64,000 nt of DNA from Pseudidiomarina sp. CB1 (GTDB lineage Bacteria > Pseudomonadota > Gammaproteobacteria > Enterobacterales > Alteromonadaceae): the NCBI RefSeq assembly GCF_024752025.1, contig NZ_JANTPU010000001.1, forward strand, positions 1,798,001 through 1,862,000, read 5' to 3'. Positions 28,202-36,638 of this stretch are shown here, one piece after another; within the stretch, counting starts at the first letter, position 1, and each line of letters starts with the position of its first letter. The position numbers and the translations under genes are program-made. The notes under the pieces are model-generated. The model made no database searches, was not told where the DNA came from, and saw only the letters and a list, made by a program, of their open reading frames with translations.

Positions 28202-28210
28202 CAGCAGGTC

Positions 28211-28915
28211 TTAATGCGCGCTCAACCGCGCTTGAATGCGCTTAATGGCCTGACTATGTAATTGCGATACGCGCGACTCCGTCACGTCCAATACCGCACC
28301 GATTTCTTTCAAATTAAGCTCTTCTTGGTAATACAACGTCATGACCAACTTTTCGCGCTCAGGCAAAGCATCAATGGCATGAATAACCAGTCCACGTAAC
28401 TCCGCGGCGCTGAGTTGTCGCTCAGGTTGGTCGTCGACAGTTCCATCGCCTACTTCCATATGGCTACCAGCCGAGGTCAGTTCGTCAAGCGAAAGCACAA
28501 GACCGTTGTTGGTATCACTCAACAAGCTACGATAGGCTTCGATGTCGAGCCCCATTGCTTCAGCAATTTCACGTTCTTCTGGCGGTCGCCCTAACGTTTG
28601 CTCTAAACGCCGCATGCACGCTTCGAGTTCGCGTCCACTGCGCCGCACGCTACGCGGTAACCAATCTCGGCTACGTAGCTCATCGATCATTGCACCTTTG
28701 ATGCGTTGATGAGCGAACGTCGAAAATGCCACACCAGACTCGGGGTCGAAGCGATCGACGCTTACCAACAAGCCTTCGAGTCCTGATTGAATAAGATCGT
28801 CGACATCTACGCTCTCCGGCAATTTCACTTTGAGTGAAAACGCAATGCGGCGCACGAGCGGATAATACTGCTCCACTAAATGATGCTTATTTAATTTACC
28901 TTCCGCTGTATACAT
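28211..28915 (-). CDS. fliA: Flagellar sigma factor FliA (sigma-28)
   Basis: Directs RNA polymerase to late flagellar promoters. The 234-residue protein has sigma region 2 (VDVDDLIQSGLEGLLVSVDRFD, FSTFAHQRIKGAMIDELR), region 3 and region 4 (NLKEIGAVLDVTESRVSQLHSQA, the -35-recognition helix-turn-helix). The six sigma-28 promoters I can read in this window fit its expected motif. Last gene of a leftward flhB-flhA-flhF-flhG*-fliA operon. The anti-sigma factor FlgM is not in the window. No terminator separates it from convergent mnmE. Confidence 0.96.
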   Translation of the reverse strand: MYTAEGKLNKHHLVEQYYPLVRRIAFSLKVKLPESVDVDDLIQSGLEGLLVSVDRFDPESGVAFSTFAHQRIKGAMIDELRSRDWLPRSVRRSGRELEACMRRLEQTLGRPPEEREIAEAMGLDIEAYRSLLSDTNNGLVLSLDELTSAGSHMEVGDGTVDDQPERQLSAAELRGLVIHAIDALPEREKLVMTLYYQEELNLKEIGAVLDVTESRVSQLHSQAIKRIQARLSAH

Positions 28916-28931
28916 AGGCTTTTATCCGGCT

Positions 28932-29417
28932 TTAATCCGAGAAGACCAACAACTGGAGATCAAAATAGTTCTGTGCGACCTGCTGCAGATTACTAAGTAG
29001 GCCGCGCCGTGAGCGTATTGGCTCATGTAACGCTAAAACCTGCTTAACCTGCCCCGTTGCTGCCAGGGCTTTCAAACAGGTATAAGCACGTTTAAATCCG
29101 TCCAAGTCATTATCAATCCAAATCGCCCAATACCGACATTGTTGCGCTATATCCGTTAGTTCAGGATGATTCGGCCCAACCTGTACGAATTGCCATTGCG
29201 CTGGGGACCCAACCCACTTTCGACCTTGGTCCGCCCAACGGGTAAACACGTTAGTATAATTCTCTGTCGCTCTAACACCGTTTGTTGGCGTATTATCCAA
29301 CACCATTACCGTGCGCTTGGTAACGTCTGCGCGCGCCGACCCTACGGAGTCTTTTATCTCTTGTGGCCGATCCTGTTTTGCCGCCCACGCTCTTAAACTT
29401 GCTGCCTGATCGGTCAT
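28932..29417 (-). CDS. Reduced FlhG-like protein without the ATP-binding motif
   Basis: Sits in the flhG (fleN) position between flhF and fliA. Residues 3-9 are DQAASLR, the FlhG N-terminal motif that activates the FlhF GTPase. After residue 34 the order resembles FlhG: KRTVMVL stands where the MinD-type P-loop strand belongs, but the GKGGVGK motif is replaced by NTPTNGVRA. About 100 residues with the switch and Walker B elements appear missing. The C-terminal part (about 95-161, ending in NYFDLQLLVFSD) resembles a late FlhG helix-strand unit. Full FlhG has about 270-300 residues; this has 161. The frame is open with close operon spacing (5 bases after flhF, 16 before fliA), so it is probably expressed. 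It could regulate FlhF without ATP control. The FlhG relationship is inferred from position and short motifs. Confidence 0.65.
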   Translation of the reverse strand: MTDQAASLRAWAAKQDRPQEIKDSVGSARADVTKRTVMVLDNTPTNGVRATENYTNVFTRWADQGRKWVGSPAQWQFVQVGPNHPELTDIAQQCRYWAIWIDNDLDGFKRAYTCLKALAATGQVKQVLALHEPIRSRRGLLSNLQQVAQNYFDLQLLVFSD

Positions 29418-29422
29418 AGGGG

Positions 29423-31519
29423 TTACTGCTCTTGTTGATAAACGATGCGAAAGGCCTCATGGGCCTGAATAACTTGCCACATCGCCGTCATTAGTTTATT
29501 CGCCTCGATTCTACCCGAGCGCTGAGTCAACGCCATTAACTGGGCACGAACCTGACTACTGCCATGCTGCTGCGTATGTTCCACACGACTCGCTAAAGCG
29601 GCTAAGAGGCCACTAAGATACAACCGTTTGTTATTCGCCTCTACAGTGTTCTCCTTGATCACAGCATTAGTTTCTAAGAGCTGCCATGCAAGTCGCGTCA
29701 ATCGTGGAAGTTCATCATTGAGTAGCATGTAATCTACAAAGTGGCGAGCTTGTTCCGCTGTGCACGCTGAATGAACAAGAAAGAATCGCTCAAACTGACT
29801 GCCTTTCGCTTTCCCCGCACCCACCTTCACGCCAAGTAACTGTAATGTTTCCTCGCTATCAGACTGCAAACTCACTGCAGCGATGCGTAATTTTACTTTG
29901 CGTTGCTCACCACGGTACGTCATCGTCCACTGATCAAGATCAATACCATTGCGAGCAATTACCTTAGCACAAGAATTTTTCTCGCCTTGACTCACCACAT
30001 GATGATTGCGGCTTGGCTTCGCCAACCATGCAACTTGCTGCTCTTCAAGAGTCATCAATTGCTGCACACTCGGCAAAAAGTCAAACAAATGGCCCTTACT
30101 TGGTTTCAGTGGCTCAGCGTCATCATGTAAATGTTGCAACAAGGCATCCATTAGTGGCAATCCATCTGCGTCTAATGCAATGTGAGGAGTAAGTTGCGCC
30201 CAACCTTGAAACGGCCGCGGTGCCGACCACAAAGCCCAAGCTGTGCCATGCGGCAATTGGTGAGGAAGTTCTCCAATCGTCGAGGCATCACCGATCCGCG
30301 CCGAGACCTCAGCAAAATCGGGCACGGCAGCAGCAAGCCCTTCGACACACTGGCGAATCACCTGTGCGTGACTCACTAAAGCATAACTGTCGGGTGACAG
30401 TCCAGAGGACAACTGAGCACCTTCTGACTCTGCGAACCCATGGGTTTCTGCGGCTACTTTGAGCGACGCTGCCACCAAGGCATTAAAATCAGGCGCCTGT
30501 ATATCCTCTGGTACTTGCTGGCCGCCCGAAACAGCTTGCAAGCACAGTCCAAAATGCATCGCTGTATCCAGCGCTCCACCAAGACATGAAGCCTCGTCTG
30601 TTTTAGTCAAAATACAGTCGCGCAGCGGCAGCTCTAGTTGTTGTGCGATCGTTTGATAAACGCTGGCGACTTCGTGCAACGTCGCTTGTTGTGATGCCGC
30701 ATTTAGGAGCAGTGCAAGACGCGGCTTACTGCCTAACTCGGGCACCGAAAACGAGGCGATCCGCTGGGTCAATCGGTGATCACGTTGGCTCATACCCACC
30801 GTGTCCACCAGCACCAAACGCTTGTTCTTAATTTTTTCGGCCAACACTTCTAAATCACTGTCATCGGTCATCGCAAACAGCTCAACATTGAGTAACTCTG
30901 CGTAAGTTGCTAACTGCTGTTGTGCACCGACACGATAACTATCCGTGGTCACCAAGAGTAAACTCTCGCTGCCCATTTGCATCACATAGTGCGCAGCAAG
31001 TTTCGCTGTAGTCGTGGTTTTCCCCACACCTGTAGGGCCGACTAACGCAATTACACCTTGATGTTGCAGTAAATCCCAATCCTGCTGCGGATGCTGTAAA
31101 CGCGCTGCAAGCTGTTGCGTAAGCCACGCTTCGATGGCCTCACTACGAGTCTCTGAACGTGATAAGTGCTGCGGCATTAAGGTGATTAACTCTCGCGCGA
31201 GTGCTTCTGAGTAACCGGACGAGCGGAGCTTTAAATAGCTCCACTTGCGTTTATCTTCTGGGGGATTCTGATTCATTTGCTGTTGCAGCAAACTGCGCAT
31301 TTCTTGCACATCATGCAACAACTGACGGGTTATGTCGGATGCTGCTTCGGCTGGGGGTTCATCGACCACGTTATCAAGGTCTTCCTCGCGTAACGCGAAA
31401 ACTTCAAACCCCTGCGCTGTTTTACGCGAGGTCACAATAATCGCGTCAGCGCCCATGGCTGCCCGCACAAGACGCATTGCTTCTTTATGACTCTGAGCTT
31501 CAAACCGCTTCAAGCTCAT
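29423..31519 (-). CDS. flhF: FlhF, SRP-type GTPase with a long C-terminal extension
   Basis: FlhF marks the site of flagellar assembly in many polar flagellates. Residues 1-50 form the B domain (MSLKRFEAQSHKEAMRLV). The NG domain contains G1 GPTGVGKTTTT (161-171), the TTDSYRVGAQQQL segment (191-203), DTVGMSQRD (239-247) and TKTDEAS (305-311). The GTPase fold ends near residue 355. A further stretch of about 330 residues (to 698) has no domain I recognise; typical FlhF proteins are about 370-500 residues. The extension is rich in Gln, Leu and Ala, looks soluble and contains several predicted helices. Overlaps flhA by 4 bases and is followed after 5 bases by the reduced FlhG-like gene. Confidence 0.9.
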   Translation of the reverse strand: MSLKRFEAQSHKEAMRLVRAAMGADAIIVTSRKTAQGFEVFALREEDLDNVVDEPPAEAASDITRQLLHDVQEMRSLLQQQMNQNPPEDKRKWSYLKLRSSGYSEALARELITLMPQHLSRSETRSEAIEAWLTQQLAARLQHPQQDWDLLQHQGVIALVGPTGVGKTTTTAKLAAHYVMQMGSESLLLVTTDSYRVGAQQQLATYAELLNVELFAMTDDSDLEVLAEKIKNKRLVLVDTVGMSQRDHRLTQRIASFSVPELGSKPRLALLLNAASQQATLHEVASVYQTIAQQLELPLRDCILTKTDEASCLGGALDTAMHFGLCLQAVSGGQQVPEDIQAPDFNALVAASLKVAAETHGFAESEGAQLSSGLSPDSYALVSHAQVIRQCVEGLAAAVPDFAEVSARIGDASTIGELPHQLPHGTAWALWSAPRPFQGWAQLTPHIALDADGLPLMDALLQHLHDDAEPLKPSKGHLFDFLPSVQQLMTLEEQQVAWLAKPSRNHHVVSQGEKNSCAKVIARNGIDLDQWTMTYRGEQRKVKLRIAAVSLQSDSEETLQLLGVKVGAGKAKGSQFERFFLVHSACTAEQARHFVDYMLLNDELPRLTRLAWQLLETNAVIKENTVEANNKRLYLSGLLAALASRVEHTQQHGSSQVRAQLMALTQRSGRIEANKLMTAMWQVIQAHEAFRIVYQQEQ

Positions 31520-33603
31520 TGACGCTCTCCAATTATTTGTACCACTTTGATGCCACGATCATGCGGAATTTCCGCTTGAGAAACAACAACAATATCGCTC
31601 ACTTGGCGTCTCAAGAAATGCGCCATCAACTCGCGTAATGCATGGGGTACCACCAGAACTGGCGGTTGCCCCATAGCCTGTGCACGTTGTATTGCCTGTT
31701 GCGCCTGTTGCTGCAAGGTCGCTGCAAGCCCAGGCTCGAGTGCGCTGTTTTGCTGTAACGCCTGCATAAGCATTTGCTCAAGGCCCGCGTCCAAACCAAT
31801 CACTTCAAGTTCGGCCGCACCACCAAACCATTTTTGGGTAATCATGCGGCCTAAGGCAATTCGTACTTCCGCCGTGAGTTGCTGTACATCGAGCTGTTGC
31901 CCCTCAAATTCGGCCAACTTATCAAAAATCGTACGTAAATCACGAATCGATACATCTTCGTCAAGCAGACGCTGAAGTACCCGTTGTAAGTTAGTCAAGG
32001 TCACGCACTTCGGAATGACATCGTCAACCAAGGTTTTATTTTCTTCGCCAAGCTTATCAACCAGCTTTTGAACTTCTTCGCGACCAAGCAGTTCTGCCGA
32101 ATGAACTTGTAGTAAGTGATTAAGGTGCGTCGCCACCACAGTGCTTGAATCGACAACTGTATAACCGTAGATTTGTGCGTGCTCTCGTTGCTCACTTTCA
32201 ATCCACAACGCGGGCAAACCAAACGCTGGATCGGTGGTTTCGATGCCTTCAATTTCAGTGGTGACTTGTCCAGGATTAATCGCCAACCACATTTCTGGAT
32301 AAATTTCGGCACGCCCTACTTCACTGCCTTTTAGCGTGATTACATAAACATTTGGCTTGAGCTCAAGGTTGTCGCGGATATGCACCACGGGCGGTAAAAA
32401 GCCGACCTCTTGTGCGAATTTTTTACGCACGCTCTTGATACGAGCCAACAGTTCACCCTGCTGGTTATCGTCAACCAATGGTATCAAGCGGTGACCAACC
32501 TCCATACCCAAAGTGTCGACCAAGTTGACGTCTTGCCAACTTGCTTCGGGTGCGCTGTAAGCAGCAGGGGGTTCGGCTGATACATTGTCTGCTGCGGCCT
32601 GAACACGGTGTTGTTCTTGTTTGCGATAGAGGAACCAAGCAAAGCCACCCAATATCGCCGTAAACAACAAGAAGATAAAATTCGGCATGCCCGGCACTAA
32701 GCCTAACAAGCCAATCACTCCAGCCGCCAACATGAGAACTTTTGGATTAACAAAAAGCTGCTTGATCAATTGTTGACCAACATCTTGCTCGGTATTTACC
32801 CGCGACACTGTCACACCGGCAGCAGTTGAAATAATGAGCGCTGGGATTTGTGCGACGAGACCATCGCCAATCGTCAACAGCACATAGGTATGAGCCGCGT
32901 CACCCATCGACATATTGTGCTGCATGACGCCAATCAATAGGCCGCCAATAATATTGACGACCATGATCACCATGCCCGCCACGGCATCGCCTCGAACAAA
33001 CTTACTCGCACCGTCCATGGAGCCATAAAACTCGGCTTCCTGAGCGACTTCTTGTCGACGGCTACGGGCTTCTTCTTCGCCGATGAGTCCAGCATTCAAA
33101 TCCGCATCAATCGCCATTTGCTTGCCCGGCATAGCGTCAAGGGTAAAACGTGCGCCAACTTCGGCAATACGCCCCGCACCTTTGGTGATGACCATAAAGT
33201 TGATAATCACCAGGATCAAAAACACCACTAAGCCAACCGCAAAATTACCACCGACGAGGAATTGCCCAAACGCCTCAATCACCTTACCAGCCGCATCACC
33301 ACCTTGGTGACCTTCCATCAACACCACTCGAGTACTCGCAACGTTAAGCGACAAGCGAAGCAAGGTTGAGAAAAGTAACACCGCCGGAAACGCGGCAAAT
33401 TCTAGGGGTTTTTCCGAGAACATGCTCACCAATAAGACCATCAGTGAGAGTGCGATATTGAAGGTAAACAAAAAGTCCAACAAGAAGGGCGGCAACGGTA
33501 ATACCATCATCGCCAAAATCATCAAAATGAGGACCGGCCCGACCAGCACTTGCAGTTTGTCATAACGTAGGCCGCGCATGACTTCCCTAAACGCTACACT
33601 CAT
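31516..33603 (-). CDS. flhA: Flagellar export gate protein FlhA
   Basis: Major export-gate component of the flagellar type III secretion apparatus. The 695-residue protein has about eight N-terminal transmembrane helices, the FHIPEP-type cytosolic loop between them (AEVGARFTLDAMPGKQMAIDADLNAG), and a large cytosolic domain (from about residue 330) that docks chaperone-substrate complexes. Its start overlaps the end of flhB and its end overlaps flhF, each by 4 bases. Confidence 0.97.
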   Translation of the reverse strand: MSVAFREVMRGLRYDKLQVLVGPVLILMILAMMVLPLPPFLLDFLFTFNIALSLMVLLVSMFSEKPLEFAAFPAVLLFSTLLRLSLNVASTRVVLMEGHQGGDAAGKVIEAFGQFLVGGNFAVGLVVFLILVIINFMVITKGAGRIAEVGARFTLDAMPGKQMAIDADLNAGLIGEEEARSRRQEVAQEAEFYGSMDGASKFVRGDAVAGMVIMVVNIIGGLLIGVMQHNMSMGDAAHTYVLLTIGDGLVAQIPALIISTAAGVTVSRVNTEQDVGQQLIKQLFVNPKVLMLAAGVIGLLGLVPGMPNFIFLLFTAILGGFAWFLYRKQEQHRVQAAADNVSAEPPAAYSAPEASWQDVNLVDTLGMEVGHRLIPLVDDNQQGELLARIKSVRKKFAQEVGFLPPVVHIRDNLELKPNVYVITLKGSEVGRAEIYPEMWLAINPGQVTTEIEGIETTDPAFGLPALWIESEQREHAQIYGYTVVDSSTVVATHLNHLLQVHSAELLGREEVQKLVDKLGEENKTLVDDVIPKCVTLTNLQRVLQRLLDEDVSIRDLRTIFDKLAEFEGQQLDVQQLTAEVRIALGRMITQKWFGGAAELEVIGLDAGLEQMLMQALQQNSALEPGLAATLQQQAQQAIQRAQAMGQPPVLVVPHALRELMAHFLRRQVSDIVVVSQAEIPHDRGIKVVQIIGERQ

Positions 33604-34742
33604 TGTGCCGGTACCTCATAATCTTCAGGAATCGAAATCGCTATTGGTTCAGGCGGTGTCGCTGCCTGACCTACTTGCGCTTTTTTCACTTGAAACGCCC
33701 AGGCCAATACCTCTGCCACCGCACTATACAAGGCTACTGGGATCTCGCGGCCGATATCAACATGCTTGGTCAGCGAGCGCGCCAGCGGCGGCATCTCTAG
33801 CTGAGGGATACGATGCTCATTGGCTAATTCACGAATACGCTTGGCCACTAAGTCAGTGCCCTTCGCAACGACGCGCGGAGCACCCATGGTTGCTTCATCG
33901 TACTTAAGTGCTACCGCGAAATGGGTCGGGTTGGTAACAATAACATCTGCTTTCGGTACTTCGCTCATCATGCGCTGGCGAGCCATGGCCTGTTGCTGTT
34001 GGCGAATCTTTGCCTTGATATGCGGGTCGCCATCGGTTTCTTTATTCTCGCGTTTCACTTCTTCTTTGGTCATGCGTAATTTCTTGGTGTGACTCATGAG
34101 CTGGTACGGTACATCAAAGAGGGCGACAACAATCAGCGTCAAGACCATGTACAAGCATGCCGTGGCCGCGAGCTCTAATGCCGATACCAGTGCTTGCTTG
34201 ACCGGTAGACGTAACAGCTCCATGAAACTAAAGCGCTCAACCCACAAAAATAACGCCAGTACACCACCAACCAACACGGTTTTCGCAATCGCTTTGCCTA
34301 ATTCTGCCAATGCTTGTCCGGAAAAAATCCGCTTAACCCCTTTTATCGGGTTGAGTTTGCTAAACTTCGGCTGCAACGCCTTCGCTGAGGCAACCCAACC
34401 ACCTAAAAGCGCAGGAGCGACAGCGGCAAGCACCAACATCACAGCAAACAAAGGTAGAACCGCCCAAAGCGCCTGCTCGCCGAGCCGCAGTACGCTCTGT
34501 AGCATCGGCCCAGGTTCCGTCACTTGCTGTCGATCAAACAAGAACGACTGTTCCATGACAACGCCCAAGTGATTAAAAAGCGGCGAACTCATACTCCAAA
34601 GCAACAAAACGCCACCGAACAAGATCACAAAAGTGGTCAGCTCGCGCGAGCGAGCGACCTGTCCTTCGTCACGCGATTTTTGTAATCTTCGCGCGGAGGG
34701 TTCTTCTGTTTTTTCTTGATCGTTGGATTCTTCTTGTGCCAT
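33600..34742 (-). CDS. flhB: Flagellar export switch protein FlhB
   Basis: Switches export specificity from rod/hook to filament substrates after self-cleavage. The N-terminal half has four transmembrane segments; the cytosolic half contains NPTH at residues 271-274, the self-cleavage site, followed by the conserved FAVALKYD and APRVVAKG. Length 380 matches E. coli (382). First gene of the flhBAF-flhG*-fliA run. A separate small gene (37670) duplicates the region after NPTH. Confidence 0.97.
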   Translation of the reverse strand: MAQEESNDQEKTEEPSARRLQKSRDEGQVARSRELTTFVILFGGVLLLWSMSSPLFNHLGVVMEQSFLFDRQQVTEPGPMLQSVLRLGEQALWAVLPLFAVMLVLAAVAPALLGGWVASAKALQPKFSKLNPIKGVKRIFSGQALAELGKAIAKTVLVGGVLALFLWVERFSFMELLRLPVKQALVSALELAATACLYMVLTLIVVALFDVPYQLMSHTKKLRMTKEEVKRENKETDGDPHIKAKIRQQQQAMARQRMMSEVPKADVIVTNPTHFAVALKYDEATMGAPRVVAKGTDLVAKRIRELANEHRIPQLEMPPLARSLTKHVDIGREIPVALYSAVAEVLAWAFQVKKAQVGQAATPPEPIAISIPEDYEVPAQ

Positions 34743-34779
34743 GCAAGCATTATGGCGACTAAGAAGCGAATTGAAGAGC

Positions 34780-34806
34780 TAAAAAAGCGGGAAAAATCCC
34801 GCTTAT
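34780..34806 (-). terminator. Rho-independent terminator after motB
   Basis: Reading leftward, AAGCGGGA pairs with TCCCGCTT around a T-rich loop and is followed by a T-run. It lies 8 bases after the motB stop, ending the flhDC-motAB transcription before flhB. Confidence 0.85.
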
Positions 34807-34812
34807 TTTAGT

Positions 34813-35712
34813 TTATGGTGCGGCACTGTTACGCAGCTCACCCTGGCTTAACGCCGCTTCGGCAGTTTGGTCTTGTGGAAAAAATCCTTGGCGACGAATA
34901 AAGTCGGCAGATTCCGGTGTGTGAATCACAATGGTAATGCGTCGATTACGCGGGTCATCGGCGCTCGTACCATCAAGCGGAATCCGGTCTGCCGCACCCA
35001 TAACCAGTAGCAATTGCTCCGAATTAAAGCCACCTTCAAGTAAGGCCTTGCGCGAAGCATTCGCCCTATCTGCGGAAAGTTCCCAGTTACTATACCCTTG
35101 CTCACCGCCAGCGTAAGGAAGCGAATCGGTATGCCCACTCACCGTAATTTCATTCGGTATCTCATTAAGTAACGGCGCCATGGTGCGCAACAGACGCTCC
35201 ATGTACGGTGCAATTTTGTCGCTGCCCAATTCAAACATCGGCCGGGCTTCAGTATCGAGCATCATGATACGTAACCCTTCACGAGTGATATCAAAGCGCA
35301 ACTGTGCCTTCAGTGCGCGCAATACCGGATCGGCTTCGATGGCCGCTTCGACTTTCCGCTGAATTTCATTAAAGTGGCGGCGAATATCGGCGGGACGCGT
35401 TTCACGGCGCAGATCAATGCGAGCTTCTTCACCCTTCATGTGCGTTGGATCATCGCCGCCTCCTTTTATCGCACTGCTACTAGCGGAGGCTTTATCACCG
35501 CCCGCCATAGCGACCACCAACGGCGTTCGAAAATACTCCGAAATACTTTGGCGATCTTCTTCACTCGACATCGACAAGATCCACATGACCAAGAACAACG
35601 CCATCAAAGCCGTCATGAAGTCGGCCAACGCAATTTTCCAACTGCCGCCATGATGCTTGTGCTTCTTCGCCTTACGGCGACGAATGATGATGGGTTGCTT
35701 TTCATCAGCCAT
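34813..35712 (-). CDS. motB: Flagellar motor stator protein MotB
   Basis: Stator subunit that anchors to peptidoglycan and carries protons. The 299-residue protein has a basic N-terminus, one transmembrane helix (about 26-48) with Asp31, the proton-binding residue (Asp32 in E. coli), a plug segment, and a C-terminal OmpA-like peptidoglycan-binding domain (VSGHTDSLPYAGG, NWELSADRANA). The ADFMTALMALFLVMW sequence is of the proton-type MotB, unlike the PomB sequence of sodium stators. Shares one base with the motA stop. Confidence 0.95.
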   Translation of the reverse strand: MADEKQPIIIRRRKAKKHKHHGGSWKIALADFMTALMALFLVMWILSMSSEEDRQSISEYFRTPLVVAMAGGDKASASSSAIKGGGDDPTHMKGEEARIDLRRETRPADIRRHFNEIQRKVEAAIEADPVLRALKAQLRFDITREGLRIMMLDTEARPMFELGSDKIAPYMERLLRTMAPLLNEIPNEITVSGHTDSLPYAGGEQGYSNWELSADRANASRKALLEGGFNSEQLLLVMGAADRIPLDGTSADDPRNRRITIVIHTPESADFIRRQGFFPQDQTAEAALSQGELRNSAAP

Positions 35713-36578
35713 TAGGCAGACTCCGTTGCATTGCCTCGAACGTGGTCTTCTAATTCAGTAAAGCTTGGGCGTTCTTCTACGTGCAAAGCTTTTCGACCAA
35801 ATTCAATCGCTAACTGTGGCGCATAACCATGCATACTTGCCAAAAGCGTGACGCGAATCACTTGCAAGGTTTTCACCACTTCTGCGACTTGCCGTTCAAT
35901 ACGACTCGCTAATGGGTTAATAAATCCATAACCCAGCAAAATCCCTAAGAATGTGCCCACCAAGGCGTGTGCAATCATCGTCCCCATAACATCGGGCGGA
36001 ACATCGGCGGTACTGAGGGCGCGTACCACACCAAGTACTGCTGCGACGATACCAAAGGCCGGCATGGCATCACCTACTTTAGTTAACGCATCAGCGGGAA
36101 TCTCGCCCTCTTGCTCCATGGTCTCAATTTCGTGCAGCATCAATTCGTCTAACTCATGAGGGTTCATATTGCCGCTGATCATCAAGCGCAAATAATCGGT
36201 GATAAAATTAACCAACATTGGATCTTCCAAAATATCCGGATGCTCACCAAAAATTGCACTTTCTTGGGGATTTTCAACGTCTTGCTCTGCCGCTAACATG
36301 CCGTCACGACGCATTTTGTTGAGTAATTTGTAAATGGCTGAAAGCAACGACAAGTAGGTTTCGTTGTTATAACGACTGGAGGCCTTGAGTTTTTTTGAAG
36401 CATTTAAGGTTGCGCGAATCGCCTTGCCGTTATTGGCCGCAATAAAGGCACCCACCGCCGCGCCGCCGATAATAACGAATTCAAGCGGCTGAAAAAGCGG
36501 TCCCAGTGCACCACCAGCAAGGGCAAAGCCGCCGAATACACAGGCAATAACAATGAAGAAACCTAATGGAATGAGCAC
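35712..36578 (-). CDS. motA: Flagellar motor stator protein MotA
   Basis: Four-helix proton-channel subunit of the stator. Arg90 and Glu98 in the cytosolic loop and Pro173 in the third helix segment (DAMPAFGIVAAVLG) match E. coli MotA residue numbers exactly; these contact FliG and gate the channel. Length 288 versus 295. Driven by a clear sigma-28 promoter 34 bases upstream, as motA is in E. coli, and placed directly after flhDC as in enterobacteria. Confidence 0.96.
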   Translation of the reverse strand: MLIPLGFFIVIACVFGGFALAGGALGPLFQPLEFVIIGGAAVGAFIAANNGKAIRATLNASKKLKASSRYNNETYLSLLSAIYKLLNKMRRDGMLAAEQDVENPQESAIFGEHPDILEDPMLVNFITDYLRLMISGNMNPHELDELMLHEIETMEQEGEIPADALTKVGDAMPAFGIVAAVLGVVRALSTADVPPDVMGTMIAHALVGTFLGILLGYGFINPLASRIERQVAEVVKTLQVIRVTLLASMHGYAPQLAIEFGRKALHVEERPSFTELEDHVRGNATESA

Positions 36579-36611
36579 GACCGAATCCTTCTAGTATCTT
36601 ATTTACTAAAC

Positions 36612-36638
36612 TTATCGGCCTTAAACGCGGGAACTTAA
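36612..36638 (-). promoter_or_regulatory. Sigma-28 promoter of motAB
   Basis: TTAAGTTC, then 11 bases, then GCCGATAA, read leftward. The -10 is a perfect match to the enterobacterial sigma-28 consensus. The -35 overlaps the flhC stop codon. Confidence 0.9.

Noticed and set aside
28932-29417. Calling the reduced FlhG-like gene a pseudogene
   Set aside because: The frame is intact, starts near flhF with normal spacing and keeps the FlhF-activating motif.
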